DNA of 27,958 bases from Bacillota bacterium (GTDB lineage: Bacteria; Bacillota; Sulfobacillia; Thermaerobacterales; RSA17), in contig PKRI01000029.1 in NCBI GenBank assembly GCA_017577485.1, positions 1 to 27,958 on the forward strand, in the 5' to 3' direction. Both the position numbers and the translations under genes were made by a program. The first letter of the stretch is position 1. The number at the start of each line of letters is the position of its first letter. Below the pieces are notes generated by a model that did not search any database, was not told the origin of the DNA, and saw only the letters and a program-made list of their open reading frames with translations. Positions 19,548 to 27,120 of the stretch are shown here, piece after piece.

Positions 19548-20759
19548 CCGATCCCGCAGGATCGGCGCCCGGCCCAGGACCTGCCGGTCCAGGCCGGCGA
19601 AGATGGTCTGGGGCCCGGGGAAGCGGATGGACACGCGGGTGCCCCGGCCCGGCGCCGATTCGATGGTCACCCGATGGCCCAGGCGGCGGCATACTTCCCG
19701 CACCAGGTAGAGCCCCATGCCCGTGGACTGGGGGAAGCGGCGCCCGGCGCTGCCGGTGAAGAAGGGGTTGAACACTCGCGGCAGGTCTTCGGGCGGGATG
19801 CCGACGCCGTTGTCGGCGATGTCCAGGACGACGGCGGCATCGTCCTCGTCGCGGCGCAGGACGAAGGTGATGCGGCCCGGGTCAACGCCGGCACCGGCGG
19901 TGTACTTGACGGCGTTGCTGGTGATCTGCTCCAGGGCGAAGCGCAGCCACTTGGCGTCGCTTTCGACCTGCCACGGGGCGGGAGCGGCGGTGGGCTCCCC
20001 GCCGCCGGGACCGCCCCGGCTGCCGCCTTGCTGCGACGCTACCTCGACCCTCGGGTAGACCCGGTGGACGATGAACTCCCGCCGGTGGTCGTTGATGAGG
20101 TCGCGGACCAGGGCCAGCAGGTCCACCCGCTCCACCTTGAAGTCGGCGGCGAAGTCCTGGAGCCGGACCATGTTGAGGAGCATCTGCAGGGCGTGGCCCA
20201 GGCGCTGGTTCTCCTCACGGATGCTGGCCAGGGCGGCGGTGATGTCGTCCGGTGCCCGCCGCCCTGCTTGAGGCGCGGCCTCCGGTCTGGCCGCCGGTCC
20301 CGCCGACCGCTCCAGCCGCTGCAGTTCCAGGTCGATGACCGCCACCGGGGTCTTCATGTGATGGGCCCACTGGGTGACAAGCTGGACGTGGCGCTGCCCG
20401 CGCTCCCGTTCCTCCGACAGCTGGGCCCGAAGCCGCGCGTACAGCCGCTGCCACGCCTGGACGAACAGTTCCTGTTCCGGGGTGCGGGGGTCGGGAAGGA
20501 CCCCCAGGTGGTCCAGGTCTTCGGAGCCGGTGATCCGGGCCAGGTGACCGGTAAAGGCTGCGTGCCGGCGGTAGTCCAGGGCCAGGGCGGCCCCCAGCAC
20601 CACGACGCCCAGGATGAGAATGTAGAGGATGTTGCCCGGGCGCAGCCGGGCGCCGCTCAGCCGGAGGTCCAGGACCACCACGGCCCCGGCCAGCAGGGCG
20701 AAAGCCGCGTAGGCGGCGATCCACGGCCAGCGGGCGGCAAGGAAGGACTTAACGCTCAC
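19545..20759 (-). CDS. BceS-like intramembrane-sensing histidine kinase
   Basis: 404 aa. Two closely spaced membrane helices (about 13-31 and 43-61) with almost no external loop, the hallmark of intramembrane-sensing kinases that take their signal from a partner ABC transporter. The phosphoacceptor region is QWAHHMKTPVAV (His133; the usual acidic residue after it is His134). The HATPase domain shows TSNAVKYTAG, DNGVGIPPEDLPRVF, FTGSAG and STGMGLYLVREV. An Ala/Gly/Pro insertion (about 152-176) lies after the dimerisation helix and another (about 250-265) in the ATPase domain. The GTG start overlaps the regulator stop by 11 bp. With the transporter downstream it should form a sensory complex; this is known for the family and inferred here. 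Confidence 0.92.
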   Translation of the reverse strand: MSVKSFLAARWPWIAAYAAFALLAGAVVVLDLRLSGARLRPGNILYILILGVVVLGAALALDYRRHAAFTGHLARITGSEDLDHLGVLPDPRTPEQELFVQAWQRLYARLRAQLSEERERGQRHVQLVTQWAHHMKTPVAVIDLELQRLERSAGPAARPEAAPQAGRRAPDDITAALASIREENQRLGHALQMLLNMVRLQDFAADFKVERVDLLALVRDLINDHRREFIVHRVYPRVEVASQQGGSRGGPGGGEPTAAPAPWQVESDAKWLRFALEQITSNAVKYTAGAGVDPGRITFVLRRDEDDAAVVLDIADNGVGIPPEDLPRVFNPFFTGSAGRRFPQSTGMGLYLVREVCRRLGHRVTIESAPGRGTRVSIRFPGPQTIFAGLDRQVLGRAPILRDR

Positions 20760-21507
20760 GGCCGGCGGCGCTGCCTTCCCGGGTGCGGTCCGGCCCGGCG
20801 GCCGGGTTGAACAGGTACCCCTGGCCGCGCTTGGTCTCGATGGCGGCGCCGAGCCCCAGTTCCTCCAGCCGCCGCCGCAGCCGGGCCACGTTGACGGTCA
20901 GGGTGTTGTCGTCGACGAAGTCGACGTCGTCCCAGAGGGCCTCCAGCAGTTCCTCGCGGGTGACGATCCGGCCCGCCCGGCGGGCCAGGGTCCAGAGCAG
21001 CTGAAACTCCCTGGGTGCCAGTTCAATGGAGGCGCCGCCGCGGCTGACCCGGTTGGCGGCGGGGTCCAGGACCAGGTCGCCGACCACGGCGGGGGCGGGG
21101 CGGGCGGCGTCGGCGGCCAGGGCGTACTCGCCGTACGCCCGGCGGATGCTGCTGTTGACCTTGGCCACCGCCAGTTCCAGGCTGAAGGGCTTGGTGATGT
21201 AGTCGTCGCCGCCGCTTTCCAGGGCCCGCACCTGGTCCACGTCGTCGCCCCGGGCGGAGATGAAGATGATGGGCACCTTGGAAACGGTGCGGATCTGCCG
21301 GCACCAGTAGTAGCCGTCGTAGCGAGGCAGGTTGATGTCCAGCACCACCAGGTGCGGCTGGTGCTGGATGAACTCTTCCTTGACGCGCCCGAAGTCCCGG
21401 GCCTGGACCACCCGGTACCCGTAGCGCTCCAGTTCCGCCTGGAGGATGGCGGCGATCTTGGCCTCGTCTTCGACCAGCATGATGCGGTAAGCCGGCTCCT
21501 GGGCCAT
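20749..21507 (-). CDS. BceR-like response regulator (OmpR family)
   Basis: 252 aa. Receiver domain: LVEDEAKI acidic pair, phosphoacceptor Asp57 in LVVLDINLPRYDGYYWC, ISARGDD, and Lys in YITKPFSLELAVAKV. The DINLP-x-x-DG-x-x-WC and S-L-x-L-A-V-A-K features are typical of BceR proteins. Winged-helix domain at the C-terminus (APREFQLLWTLARRAG, then VDFVDDNTLTVNVARLRRRL). Start ATG 21507, with GGGAGG 7 nt upstream; the frame is open for 20 more codons upstream without a site. First gene of the minus-strand module regulator-kinase-ATPase-permease; overlaps the kinase gene by 11 bp. Expected to activate the transporter genes through the site near 19540. Confidence 0.94.
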   Translation of the reverse strand: MAQEPAYRIMLVEDEAKIAAILQAELERYGYRVVQARDFGRVKEEFIQHQPHLVVLDINLPRYDGYYWCRQIRTVSKVPIIFISARGDDVDQVRALESGGDDYITKPFSLELAVAKVNSSIRRAYGEYALAADAARPAPAVVGDLVLDPAANRVSRGGASIELAPREFQLLWTLARRAGRIVTREELLEALWDDVDFVDDNTLTVNVARLRRRLEELGLGAAIETKRGQGYLFNPAAGPDRTREGSAAGRER

Positions 21508-21560
21508 CGACGATCCTCCCTGCCGGATCCCACCCACGACACTACCACACCGGGCGCCGG

Positions 21561-21616
21561 GCGCCATGCCTAAGGTGACCCTCGGGCGCCGTGCCTCAGG
21601 TGCTACGCCTCAAGTG
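21561..21616 (+). repeat. Degenerate direct repeats in the regulator-acuI divergent spacer
   Basis: GCGCCATGCCTAAGGTG (21561-21577), GCGCCGTGCCTCAGGTG (21586-21602) and a shorter GCTACGCCTCAAGTG (21602-21616). The 307-bp spacer 21508-21814 must carry the promoters for both divergent units; I see no clear -35/-10 pair. The repeats could be operator half-sites or simple slippage. Confidence 0.45.
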
Positions 21617-21814
21617 CCGTGCCCGGCGGGCCCTCCCTGCTGGGCCGTGCCCGGCCGGTGGGGCCGCGGGGCCGTCTGAGGAAACGGGCCGGCGGTGGCG
21701 AAATAATCCAGGCGCGGGCGCGGCCGCGGAGCCTGCCGCCGCGCTGCGCCGGTGGTCCTCAGCGGGGCGTTCCAGGGTGTTCGCTACATCGACCGGTCGG
21801 GGGGAGTGGTCGGG

Positions 21815-22810
21815 ATGGTTCCGGAGCAGTTCAGGGCGCTGGTGCTGGAGGAAGGGGACGGGAAGCCCCGGGCGTCGTTCCGGACCCTGCCCCTGAGCGC
21901 GCTGCCCGAGGGAGACGTGCTGGTCCAGGTAGTCTACTCCAGCCTGAACTACAAGGACGGGCTGGCCATCACCGGCAAGGGCAAGATCATCCGCTCGTTC
22001 CCGTGCGTGCCGGGCATCGACCTGGCCGGCACCGTGGTCGAGTCGGCGTCGCCCGAGTTCAAGCCCGGAGATCAGGTGGTGCTGACCGGCTGGGGCATCG
22101 GCGAGCGCCACTGGGGCGGATACAGCCAGATGGCCCGGGTCCGGTCGCAGTGGCTGGTGCCGCTGCCAGAGGGTTTCACGCTGGAGCAGGCCATGGCCGT
22201 GGGGACCGCCGGGTTCACGGCCATGCTCTGCGTCATGGCCCTGGAGGAGCACGGGATCAACCGCGACCGCCCGGTGGTGGTCACCGGCGCCGCCGGCGGC
22301 GTGGGTTCGGTGGCCGTGGCGCTGCTGGCCCGGCGCGGGTATCACGTGGTGGCGTCCACGGGCAGGCCGGAACTGCACGATTACCTGCGGCGCCTGGGCG
22401 CGGCCGAGTTCATCGACCGTCAGGAACTGGCCACGCCGTCGGGCCGGCCGCTGGAATCGGAGCGGTGGGGCGGGGCTGTCGACACGGTGGGCGGCGACAC
22501 GCTGGCATCGCTGCTCCGGGCCATGAGTTACGGCTGCAGCGTCGCGTCCTGCGGCCTGGCGGGCGGCAGCCACCTGAACACCACGGTGTTTCCCTTCATC
22601 CTGCGCGGGGTGAACCTCCTGGGGATCGATTCGGTGTACTGCCCGATGCCGCGGCGCCGGGAGGCGTGGCGGCGGCTGGCGGAGGAACTGCCGGCCGACC
22701 TCCTGGCCGAGATGACCACCGTGCGGGGGCTCAGCGAGATTCTGGACCTGGCCGAGGCCATCACCGACGGCCAGATCCGCGGCCGTGTGGTCATCGACGT
22801 GAATCGGTAG
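21815..22810 (+). CDS. acuI: Acrylyl-CoA reductase-like MDR oxidoreductase (YhdH/AcuI family)
   Basis: 331 aa, the normal size for the family (about 325). Zinc-free medium-chain reductase using NADPH; characterised AcuI/YhdH members reduce acrylyl-CoA to propionyl-CoA. Landmarks: SSLNYKDGLAITGKGK near 46-61, PGIDLAGTVVES, GWGIGERHWGGYSQMARV, and a Rossmann loop VVTGAAGGVGSVAV at about 154-167 followed by the STGR that favours NADPH. The C-terminal part contains RGVNLLGIDSVYCP, also family-typical. Start at ATG 21815, with GGGGGAG about 9 nt upstream; the open frame from 21752 adds 21 unlike residues. Stands alone between the Bce module and a repeat-rich region. The exact acyl-CoA substrate is not shown by sequence. 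Confidence 0.9.
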   Translation: MVPEQFRALVLEEGDGKPRASFRTLPLSALPEGDVLVQVVYSSLNYKDGLAITGKGKIIRSFPCVPGIDLAGTVVESASPEFKPGDQVVLTGWGIGERHWGGYSQMARVRSQWLVPLPEGFTLEQAMAVGTAGFTAMLCVMALEEHGINRDRPVVVTGAAGGVGSVAVALLARRGYHVVASTGRPELHDYLRRLGAAEFIDRQELATPSGRPLESERWGGAVDTVGGDTLASLLRAMSYGCSVASCGLAGGSHLNTTVFPFILRGVNLLGIDSVYCPMPRRREAWRRLAEELPADLLAEMTTVRGLSEILDLAEAITDGQIRGRVVIDVNR

Positions 22811-22833
22811 GTGGACGGGCGGCGGGGCTTGGG

Positions 22834-23016
22834 TCTGATATTGGACCTGATTCCCGCGATTCGGGCTGCGGAGGTGCGGTGAGTTCCGATCTTAGCCCTG
22901 CTGGTTTACGGAAGTGGGGAAACGCCGGCGTAGGTGACATAAGTAGGGCGAGAATTGACCTGGAGGTGGCTCGCTGACCCGACCCAGCCCGAAATAGGGT
23001 GAATCTTCGGCCAACG
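22834..23016 (+). repeat. Intergenic element, copy 2
   Basis: TCTGATATTGGACCT at 22834, TCCGATCTTAGCCCT at 22885, a weak third copy at 22948, GTGAATCTTCGGCCA at 22999: spacing 51, 63, 51. Between the second and third lie TTACGGAAGT (22906-22915), 20 bp, GACATAAGTAGG (22936-22947). The 3' edge GAAATAGGGTGAATC aligns without gaps to copies 3 and 4. It lies between acuI and the 3' end of the broken gene on the minus strand; no gene is seen from 22811 to 23117. Confidence 0.8.
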
Positions 23017-23117
23017 ACTGCCGGCGGGATCCGGGCGCGGCGGCCGGACAGCCCCCTGACGCGCCGCACCGCAGCCCCTGGCCGGGCCGCGCCGCACCAG
23101 GCCCGGCAGCGCCTTCC

Positions 23118-24440
23118 TCAGCACGCTGGCTCCAGCGTCCCCTGGTACATCGGCAGGCGTCCTGTGCCGGCTTCCCAGCCCAGGGCGTGGCCGTCCCCTT
23201 CCCAGACCAGGCTGCCGTCGGCGGCGCTGACAACCGTCACGCGGCCGGTGGCGTCAGGGTTGCGCCGGGTGACGGCGACGAAGTTTCCGTCGGGGCTCCA
23301 GTGGACGGTGCTGTACGCGCCGCCCGGCAGGGCGGCGCGCCACCGCTCCCTGCCGTCCAGGGCCAGCACCACCAGAGCGCCAGCCTCGGAATCGGCGGCC
23401 GCCAGCAGGTCCCCCACCGGCGTCGGCACGGGCTGGAGCAGCCCGGCAGCAACCGCGCTGACGGGGCCGGTGTCCAGGTCCACCCGCAGCACCGCCGTCC
23501 GGCCGTCCACCAGGGCCTCCGTCAGCAGCGTCTTCCCGCCGGGCAGCCAGTGGAGTTGGTGCTGCGGACACCATCGGTGTCCCTGTCCCCGTAGCCCAGG
23601 TTGTTGACGTGCTGCATCGCGGTTCCGTCCCGGCTGATGACCGGGTGAAGCCGTGCGTTCTCGTCTTCCATCCAGAGCGCGGCCAGGCGGTCGGATTCCG
23701 GATCCAGGGCCCATCCCACCCAAACGCCGGGGCCGGCGTGGACGGCGTCGGGAAGGATGTCTCCGAGGGCGGCATCACCGGGGTCGGGAGTCGGATGGCC
23801 GGCCAGAGCCACCACGCCACCGGCGATGTAGACTCGGCTGCCGTCCGAGGCCCAGAAGGGGCGCCAGGACCCGGGTCCTGCACCTGCATAGTCGCCGGCG
23901 ATCCGGCGGGCGGTGCGAAAGGGGTCACCCGTGTCGGCCAACAGGGGTGCCGGCGGGCACGCGTCCACGCCGCTGCCGCGGTTCTCCACCATCAGGACCA
24001 TGCCGCCGTCGGGCGACGGGACCACGAACTGGCAAGGGGAGATGGGCACCCGGAACCGTTCCTCCGCGGCGCCGGTGTGAGGGTCCAGGGCCGCCACCGG
24101 GCGCGGCTCGCGGCCGCGCAGGTTCATCGTCCACAACTCCCAGATGGTGACGCCATCACGGCCCTTCGCGCCGTGGAAGTCCACGATCACCGGCCTGGCC
24201 AGGTTCACCGTGAAGCGCGCGGTGCGGTCGTCCAGCCACACCCAGTGGGGCAGCAGGGTCTGCCCCAGGCGCTGGGCCAGGGTCTCCTCCACGGACTGGC
24301 GGTCCATGGGCCGCGAGAAGACCACCTCCAACTGGTAGCGGCCTGCGGGCAGCGAGTGATACGGGGGCTCCATGCCCGGGTAGTCGCGTGAGTCGGCGCC
24401 CACGTGGGGGTACCCCAGGCTCCGCCTGGGCACCCAGGCG
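23118..24440 (-). pseudogene. Broken beta-propeller-like protein gene (frameshift, 5' truncated)
   Basis: Two overlapping minus-strand frames make one product. The upstream frame (to its stop at 23522) runs to VNNLGYGDRDTDGVRST; the sense continues in the next frame from about HWLPGGKTLLTEALVDG to EGTLEPAC-like end at 23118. One base appears to be missing at about 23545-23575; no slippery heptamer is seen there. The N-terminal part has an Ig-like Big_5-type segment (AGRYQLEVVFSRPMDRQSV, WLDDRTARFTV), followed by propeller-like repeats (SPDGGMVLMVENRG, ASDGSRVYIAGG, WSPDGNFVAVTRR, SAADGSLVWEG). A signal peptide is expected for such a protein, but homology-like sequence stops at the edge of repeat element copy 3 near 24440; an ATG at 24373 is the only nearby start. 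Probably a remnant of a secreted or lipoprotein TolB-like protein. A sequencing error could explain the frameshift but not the lost N-terminus. Confidence 0.7.
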
Positions 24441-24443
24441 AGG

Positions 24444-24626
24444 ACGAATTTTGGGCCTAATTCGGGCGGTGGACGCGGTTCGGTGATATTTGGGTTTGAG
24501 ATCAGGTCTGCGGGTTTACGGAAGTTCCGAGAGCGGGGCCGAGGTGACATAAGTAGGAACGGTACCGACCCTATGGCGGCCCATCCAGCGTCGCCAGCTG
24601 GAAATGAGATGAATATCCGGCTTACC
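24444..24626 (+). repeat. Intergenic element, copy 3
   Basis: Motif copies at 24444 (ACGAATTTTGGGCCT), 24495 (TTTGAGATCAGGTCT), 24558 (weak) and 24609 (ATGAATATCCGGCTT), spacing 51, 63, 51. Central boxes TTACGGAAGT (24516-24525), 20 bp, GACATAAGTAGG (24546-24557). The 3' edge begins GAAATGAGATGAATA (24601). It abuts the truncated 5' end of the broken gene and lies upstream of the dadA-like gene. Confidence 0.8.
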
Positions 24627-24737
24627 GGCCTCCCGGGCCCGGACGGGCGGGGCCGGCCAGGCCCGGGTCCGGACGCGGTGGGGCCGGTGCCGTGCCCGCA
24701 CCCCACCGACCCCGCCGGCGAAGCGGTCTGTGCATCG

Positions 24738-24766
24738 GGCGGGCCCGCCGGCCAAACTGTTACACT
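24738..24766 (+). promoter_or_regulatory. Palindrome and possible -10 upstream of the dadA-like gene
   Basis: GGCGGGCCCGCC (24738-24749) is a perfect 12-bp palindrome, followed 10 bp later by TTACACT (24760-24766), a plausible -10. No good -35 is seen. The palindrome could be an operator; a GC-rich chance palindrome is also possible. Confidence 0.3.
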
Positions 24767-24806
24767 GAGGACGGGCCGTGCCGAACGGTGTCGGTACCGG
24801 GAGCAG

Positions 24807-24935
24807 GTCCGGAGGCGCCCGGGAGCACGCCCAGCCACGCTCAAGGGCTGTCCAGTGATGCCCGGGAGTACGCCCAGGGACGCTCATAGGCACGTCCAGT
24901 AACGCTCGAGAGCACGCGCAGCGACGGGAAGGTGA
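24807..24935 (+). repeat. Three imperfect 42-44 bp tandem repeats before the dadA-like gene
   Basis: Units at 24807-24849, 24850-24893 and 24894-24935, each starting GTCC and sharing CGGGAGYACGCCCAG-NN-ACGCTC-like cores (the third CGAGAGCACGCGCAG). The third unit holds the ribosome binding site of the next gene. With element copy 3 and the palindrome this accounts for the 500 bp (24441-24940) without a gene. Confidence 0.75.
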
Positions 24936-24940
24936 CGTCA

Positions 24941-26200
24941 GTGTCCGCAGTTGCCGCCGAAAGGCCGAAGCGCGTTGTCGTTGTCGGGGCCGGGATGGTG
25001 GGTTTGTCGACAGCCTGGTTCCTGCGCGAGCACGATGTCGAGGTCACCGTGCTGGAGCGCAAGCACGTGGCTGCGGGGGCATCGTGGGGCAATGCGGGGT
25101 GGCTGACGCCGGGGCTGACGGTCCCGCTGCCCGAGCCGGCAGTCCTCCGCTTCGGCATCCGCGCCATGCTGCAGCCCGACTCGCCGCTCTACGTCCCGCT
25201 CCGGGCGGACCCCCAGCTGTGGGGCTTCCTGATCGGGTTCGCCCGCCACAGCACCCGGTCGCGGTGGGTGGCCGGCATCCGGGCCTACGCCCCGGTCAGC
25301 CGCCGGGCCTTCGCGGCCTTTGATCGGATGGCGGCCGGGGGTGTGTCCGAACCGGTCCGCGAAGCGGAGCCCTTCCTGATCGGTTTCCGCTCCCGCGACG
25401 AGGCCGGCGGCCTCCTGGAGGAACTGGGATACCTCAAGGAGGCGGGGCTCGACGTCCGCTACGAAGTGCTGGACGGTGCCGAGGCGCGGCGGCTGGAGCC
25501 GGCCCTGTCGGAGAACGTTGGCATGGCCGTCCGGCTGTACGGCCAGCGGTTCATCAACCCGCCTCGCTATATGGAAGCGCTGGCCCGCTCCGTGCGGGAG
25601 CGGGGGGTGGACCTGCGCGAGGGCGTCGGCGTCGCCGACGTTCGTGACGAGGGGTCGCGGGTGACGGTCCACCTGGAGGACGGCGACACCCTGACGGCCG
25701 ACGCGGTGGTGCTGGCCACGGGCGCGGAGTTGTCGCGGCTGGCGCGGAAGTTCGGCGTGCGCGTGTGGGTGCAGGCCGGGCGGGGTTACTCCTTCAGCAT
25801 TCCCATGCGCCGGGTGCCGGCTGGGCCGGTGTATTTCCCGGTCCAGCGGGTGGCGTGCACGCCGCTGGGAGACCGGCTGCGGGTGGCGGGGATGATGGAG
25901 TTCCGCCGGCACGGGGAGCCCCTGGACCCGCGCCGTATCCAGGCCATCGTCAAGGCGGCCGCCCCCCTGCTGGACGGGGCGGACTTCAGCGACCGTCGCG
26001 ACGAATGGGTCGGCTCGCGCCCCTGCACCGCCGACGGGCTGCCGCTGATCGGCCGCACGTCGTCGCCCCGGGTGTACGTGGGCGGCGGGCACTGCATGTG
26101 GGGCATTTTCCTGGGGCCCCTGACGGGCCAACTGCTGGCGGAGGCCATGGTGACCGGACAGGTACCGTCGGAACTGGCGCCGTTCGATCCGCTGCGGTAG
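24941..26200 (+). CDS. FAD-dependent D-amino-acid dehydrogenase-like oxidoreductase (DadA type)
   Basis: 419 aa. DAO-superfamily flavoenzyme that would oxidise a D-amino acid, glycine or similar amine to the imino acid. N-terminal FAD-binding Rossmann motif VVVVGAGMVGLSTAWFL (GxGxxG) ending in the acidic VLER; then ASWGNAGWLTPG, the segment where DadA proteins have SGGNAG. The second FAD-contact region is ADAVVLATGAELSRLA; the C-terminal signature is GSRPCTADGLPLIGRTS followed by VYVGGGHCMWGIFLGP, which in the family reads GH...GW/T and closes the flavin pocket. Start: GTG 24941, with GGGAAGG 8 nt upstream; GTG 24932 would overlap that site. No signal peptide. No amino-acid racemase or transporter is adjacent, so the substrate is open. 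Lies in the repeat-rich accessory stretch. Confidence 0.88.
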   Translation: MSAVAAERPKRVVVVGAGMVGLSTAWFLREHDVEVTVLERKHVAAGASWGNAGWLTPGLTVPLPEPAVLRFGIRAMLQPDSPLYVPLRADPQLWGFLIGFARHSTRSRWVAGIRAYAPVSRRAFAAFDRMAAGGVSEPVREAEPFLIGFRSRDEAGGLLEELGYLKEAGLDVRYEVLDGAEARRLEPALSENVGMAVRLYGQRFINPPRYMEALARSVRERGVDLREGVGVADVRDEGSRVTVHLEDGDTLTADAVVLATGAELSRLARKFGVRVWVQAGRGYSFSIPMRRVPAGPVYFPVQRVACTPLGDRLRVAGMMEFRRHGEPLDPRRIQAIVKAAAPLLDGADFSDRRDEWVGSRPCTADGLPLIGRTSSPRVYVGGGHCMWGIFLGPLTGQLLAEAMVTGQVPSELAPFDPLR

Positions 26201-26366
26201 GTGGGGCACTGCGGGTCGGTGAGGCGGAGGCCAGGGCCGGGCTTCGCGCCCCACAGAGATGGACTGCGCGGCCGACAGAGACCGCTCCCCGCGGGCTTTG
26301 CATCCAGATATTGGAAGGAATTTCCCGGGTCGGGCGAGAATCCGGCGCTCTCGAGGAGGGAGCGCC

Positions 26367-27023
26367 ATGCAGTTCGACCTCGCGTACCGCCAGTTTCTGG
26401 CCTATCACACCGCGCGCCGCAAGGGCGAACGGCTGCGCCGCCTGCGGGAAGGACACGGCCATGCGGAGCGGCTCTTCCTGGAGACCGTCTGGTGGCCCGC
26501 CTTCGGCAACCTCCGCCACCTCCACCCGGAGTACGAGATCGTCGACTACGACGGCCGCCCGCGGTACCTGGATTTCGCCTACATCCGCGGTTCGCTGCGC
26601 CTGGCCGTGGAGGTGGACGGGTATGGTCCTCACGTCAGCCGCATTGACCGCCATGAGTTCATCCGCCAGTTGCGCCGGCAGAACCACCTGGTCATCGACG
26701 GCTGGGCGGTGCTGCGCTTTTCCTTCGACGAGGTGCTGGACCACGCCCGCGCCTGCCAGCAGGTGCTGCAGCAGTTCATGGGGCGGTGGTCCGACGACGG
26801 GGCCCAGGCGGGGCTCAACGCCCTGGAACGGGCGGTGGTGCAGTTTGCGGGGGCGTCCACGGGACGGGTGACGCCGAAGCAGATCCGCCAGCACCTCGGG
26901 GTAGGCAAGCACAAGGCTGCGAAGGTGATCCGCCGCCTGGTGGACCTGGGCTGGCTCGAACCGGCCAGCGGCCGGCAGCGGATCCGCTCGTACCGGTTGA
27001 AGACGCCGCACATGGCGTCGTGA
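26367..27023 (+). CDS. DUF559/Vsr-like nuclease-domain protein with C-terminal winged helix
   Basis: 218 aa. Start ATG 26367 with GAGGAGGGAG about 4 nt upstream; the open frame from 26259 adds 36 unlike residues. The N-terminal 150 residues contain GHAERLFLETVWWPAFGNLRHLHPEYEI, then YLDFAYIRGSLRLAVEVDGYGPH, DRHEFIRQLRRQNHLVIDGW and VLRFSFDEVL. The Asp, the E-x-D and the R/QN-then-GW-x-VLRF pattern resemble Vsr/DUF559 restriction-fold endonucleases. The C-terminal 60 residues (TPKQIRQHLGVGKHKAAKVIRRLVDLGWLEP) are a winged helix. It resembles conserved Bacilli proteins sometimes mislabelled as DNA-binding response regulators; I recall this similarity without a search. Cytoplasmic, no membrane segment. 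It may cut or process DNA at sites chosen by the winged helix. The function is not established. The 166-bp spacer before it holds no clear gene. Confidence 0.8.
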   Translation: MQFDLAYRQFLAYHTARRKGERLRRLREGHGHAERLFLETVWWPAFGNLRHLHPEYEIVDYDGRPRYLDFAYIRGSLRLAVEVDGYGPHVSRIDRHEFIRQLRRQNHLVIDGWAVLRFSFDEVLDHARACQQVLQQFMGRWSDDGAQAGLNALERAVVQFAGASTGRVTPKQIRQHLGVGKHKAAKVIRRLVDLGWLEPASGRQRIRSYRLKTPHMAS

Positions 27024-27074
27024 TGGGCATTGCGGTGGGTCTGAGCTCGGCTGGGTGGTTTGTGCGGGTCCCCC

Positions 27075-27120
27075 CTGGTGCGAGTCGTCCGCTGGTGCGA
27101 GTCGTCCGCTGGTGCGAATC
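27075..27120 (+). repeat. 17-bp tandem repeat, about 2.7 copies
   Basis: CTGGTGCGAGTCGTCCG at 27075-27091 and 27092-27108, identical, then a partial third copy CTGGTGCGAATC to 27120 that runs into element copy 4. Not coding in a convincing frame. Confidence 0.8.

Noticed and set aside
22834..24626. A composite transposon bounded by copies 2 and 3
   Set aside because: No transposase, no clear terminal inverted repeats and no target duplication; the copies are direct and diverged between motifs.
24483..24844. Coding continuation of the broken gene upstream through element copy 3
   Set aside because: The frame is open there, but the translated sequence only reflects the repeat element and GC-rich spacer and has no protein character.
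26299..26327. Promoter TTGCAT-N17-TTTCCC before the nuclease-like gene, with a TCCAGATATTGGA stretch resembling the element motif
   Set aside because: The -10 is poor and the motif match is single, without the spaced partners that define the element.
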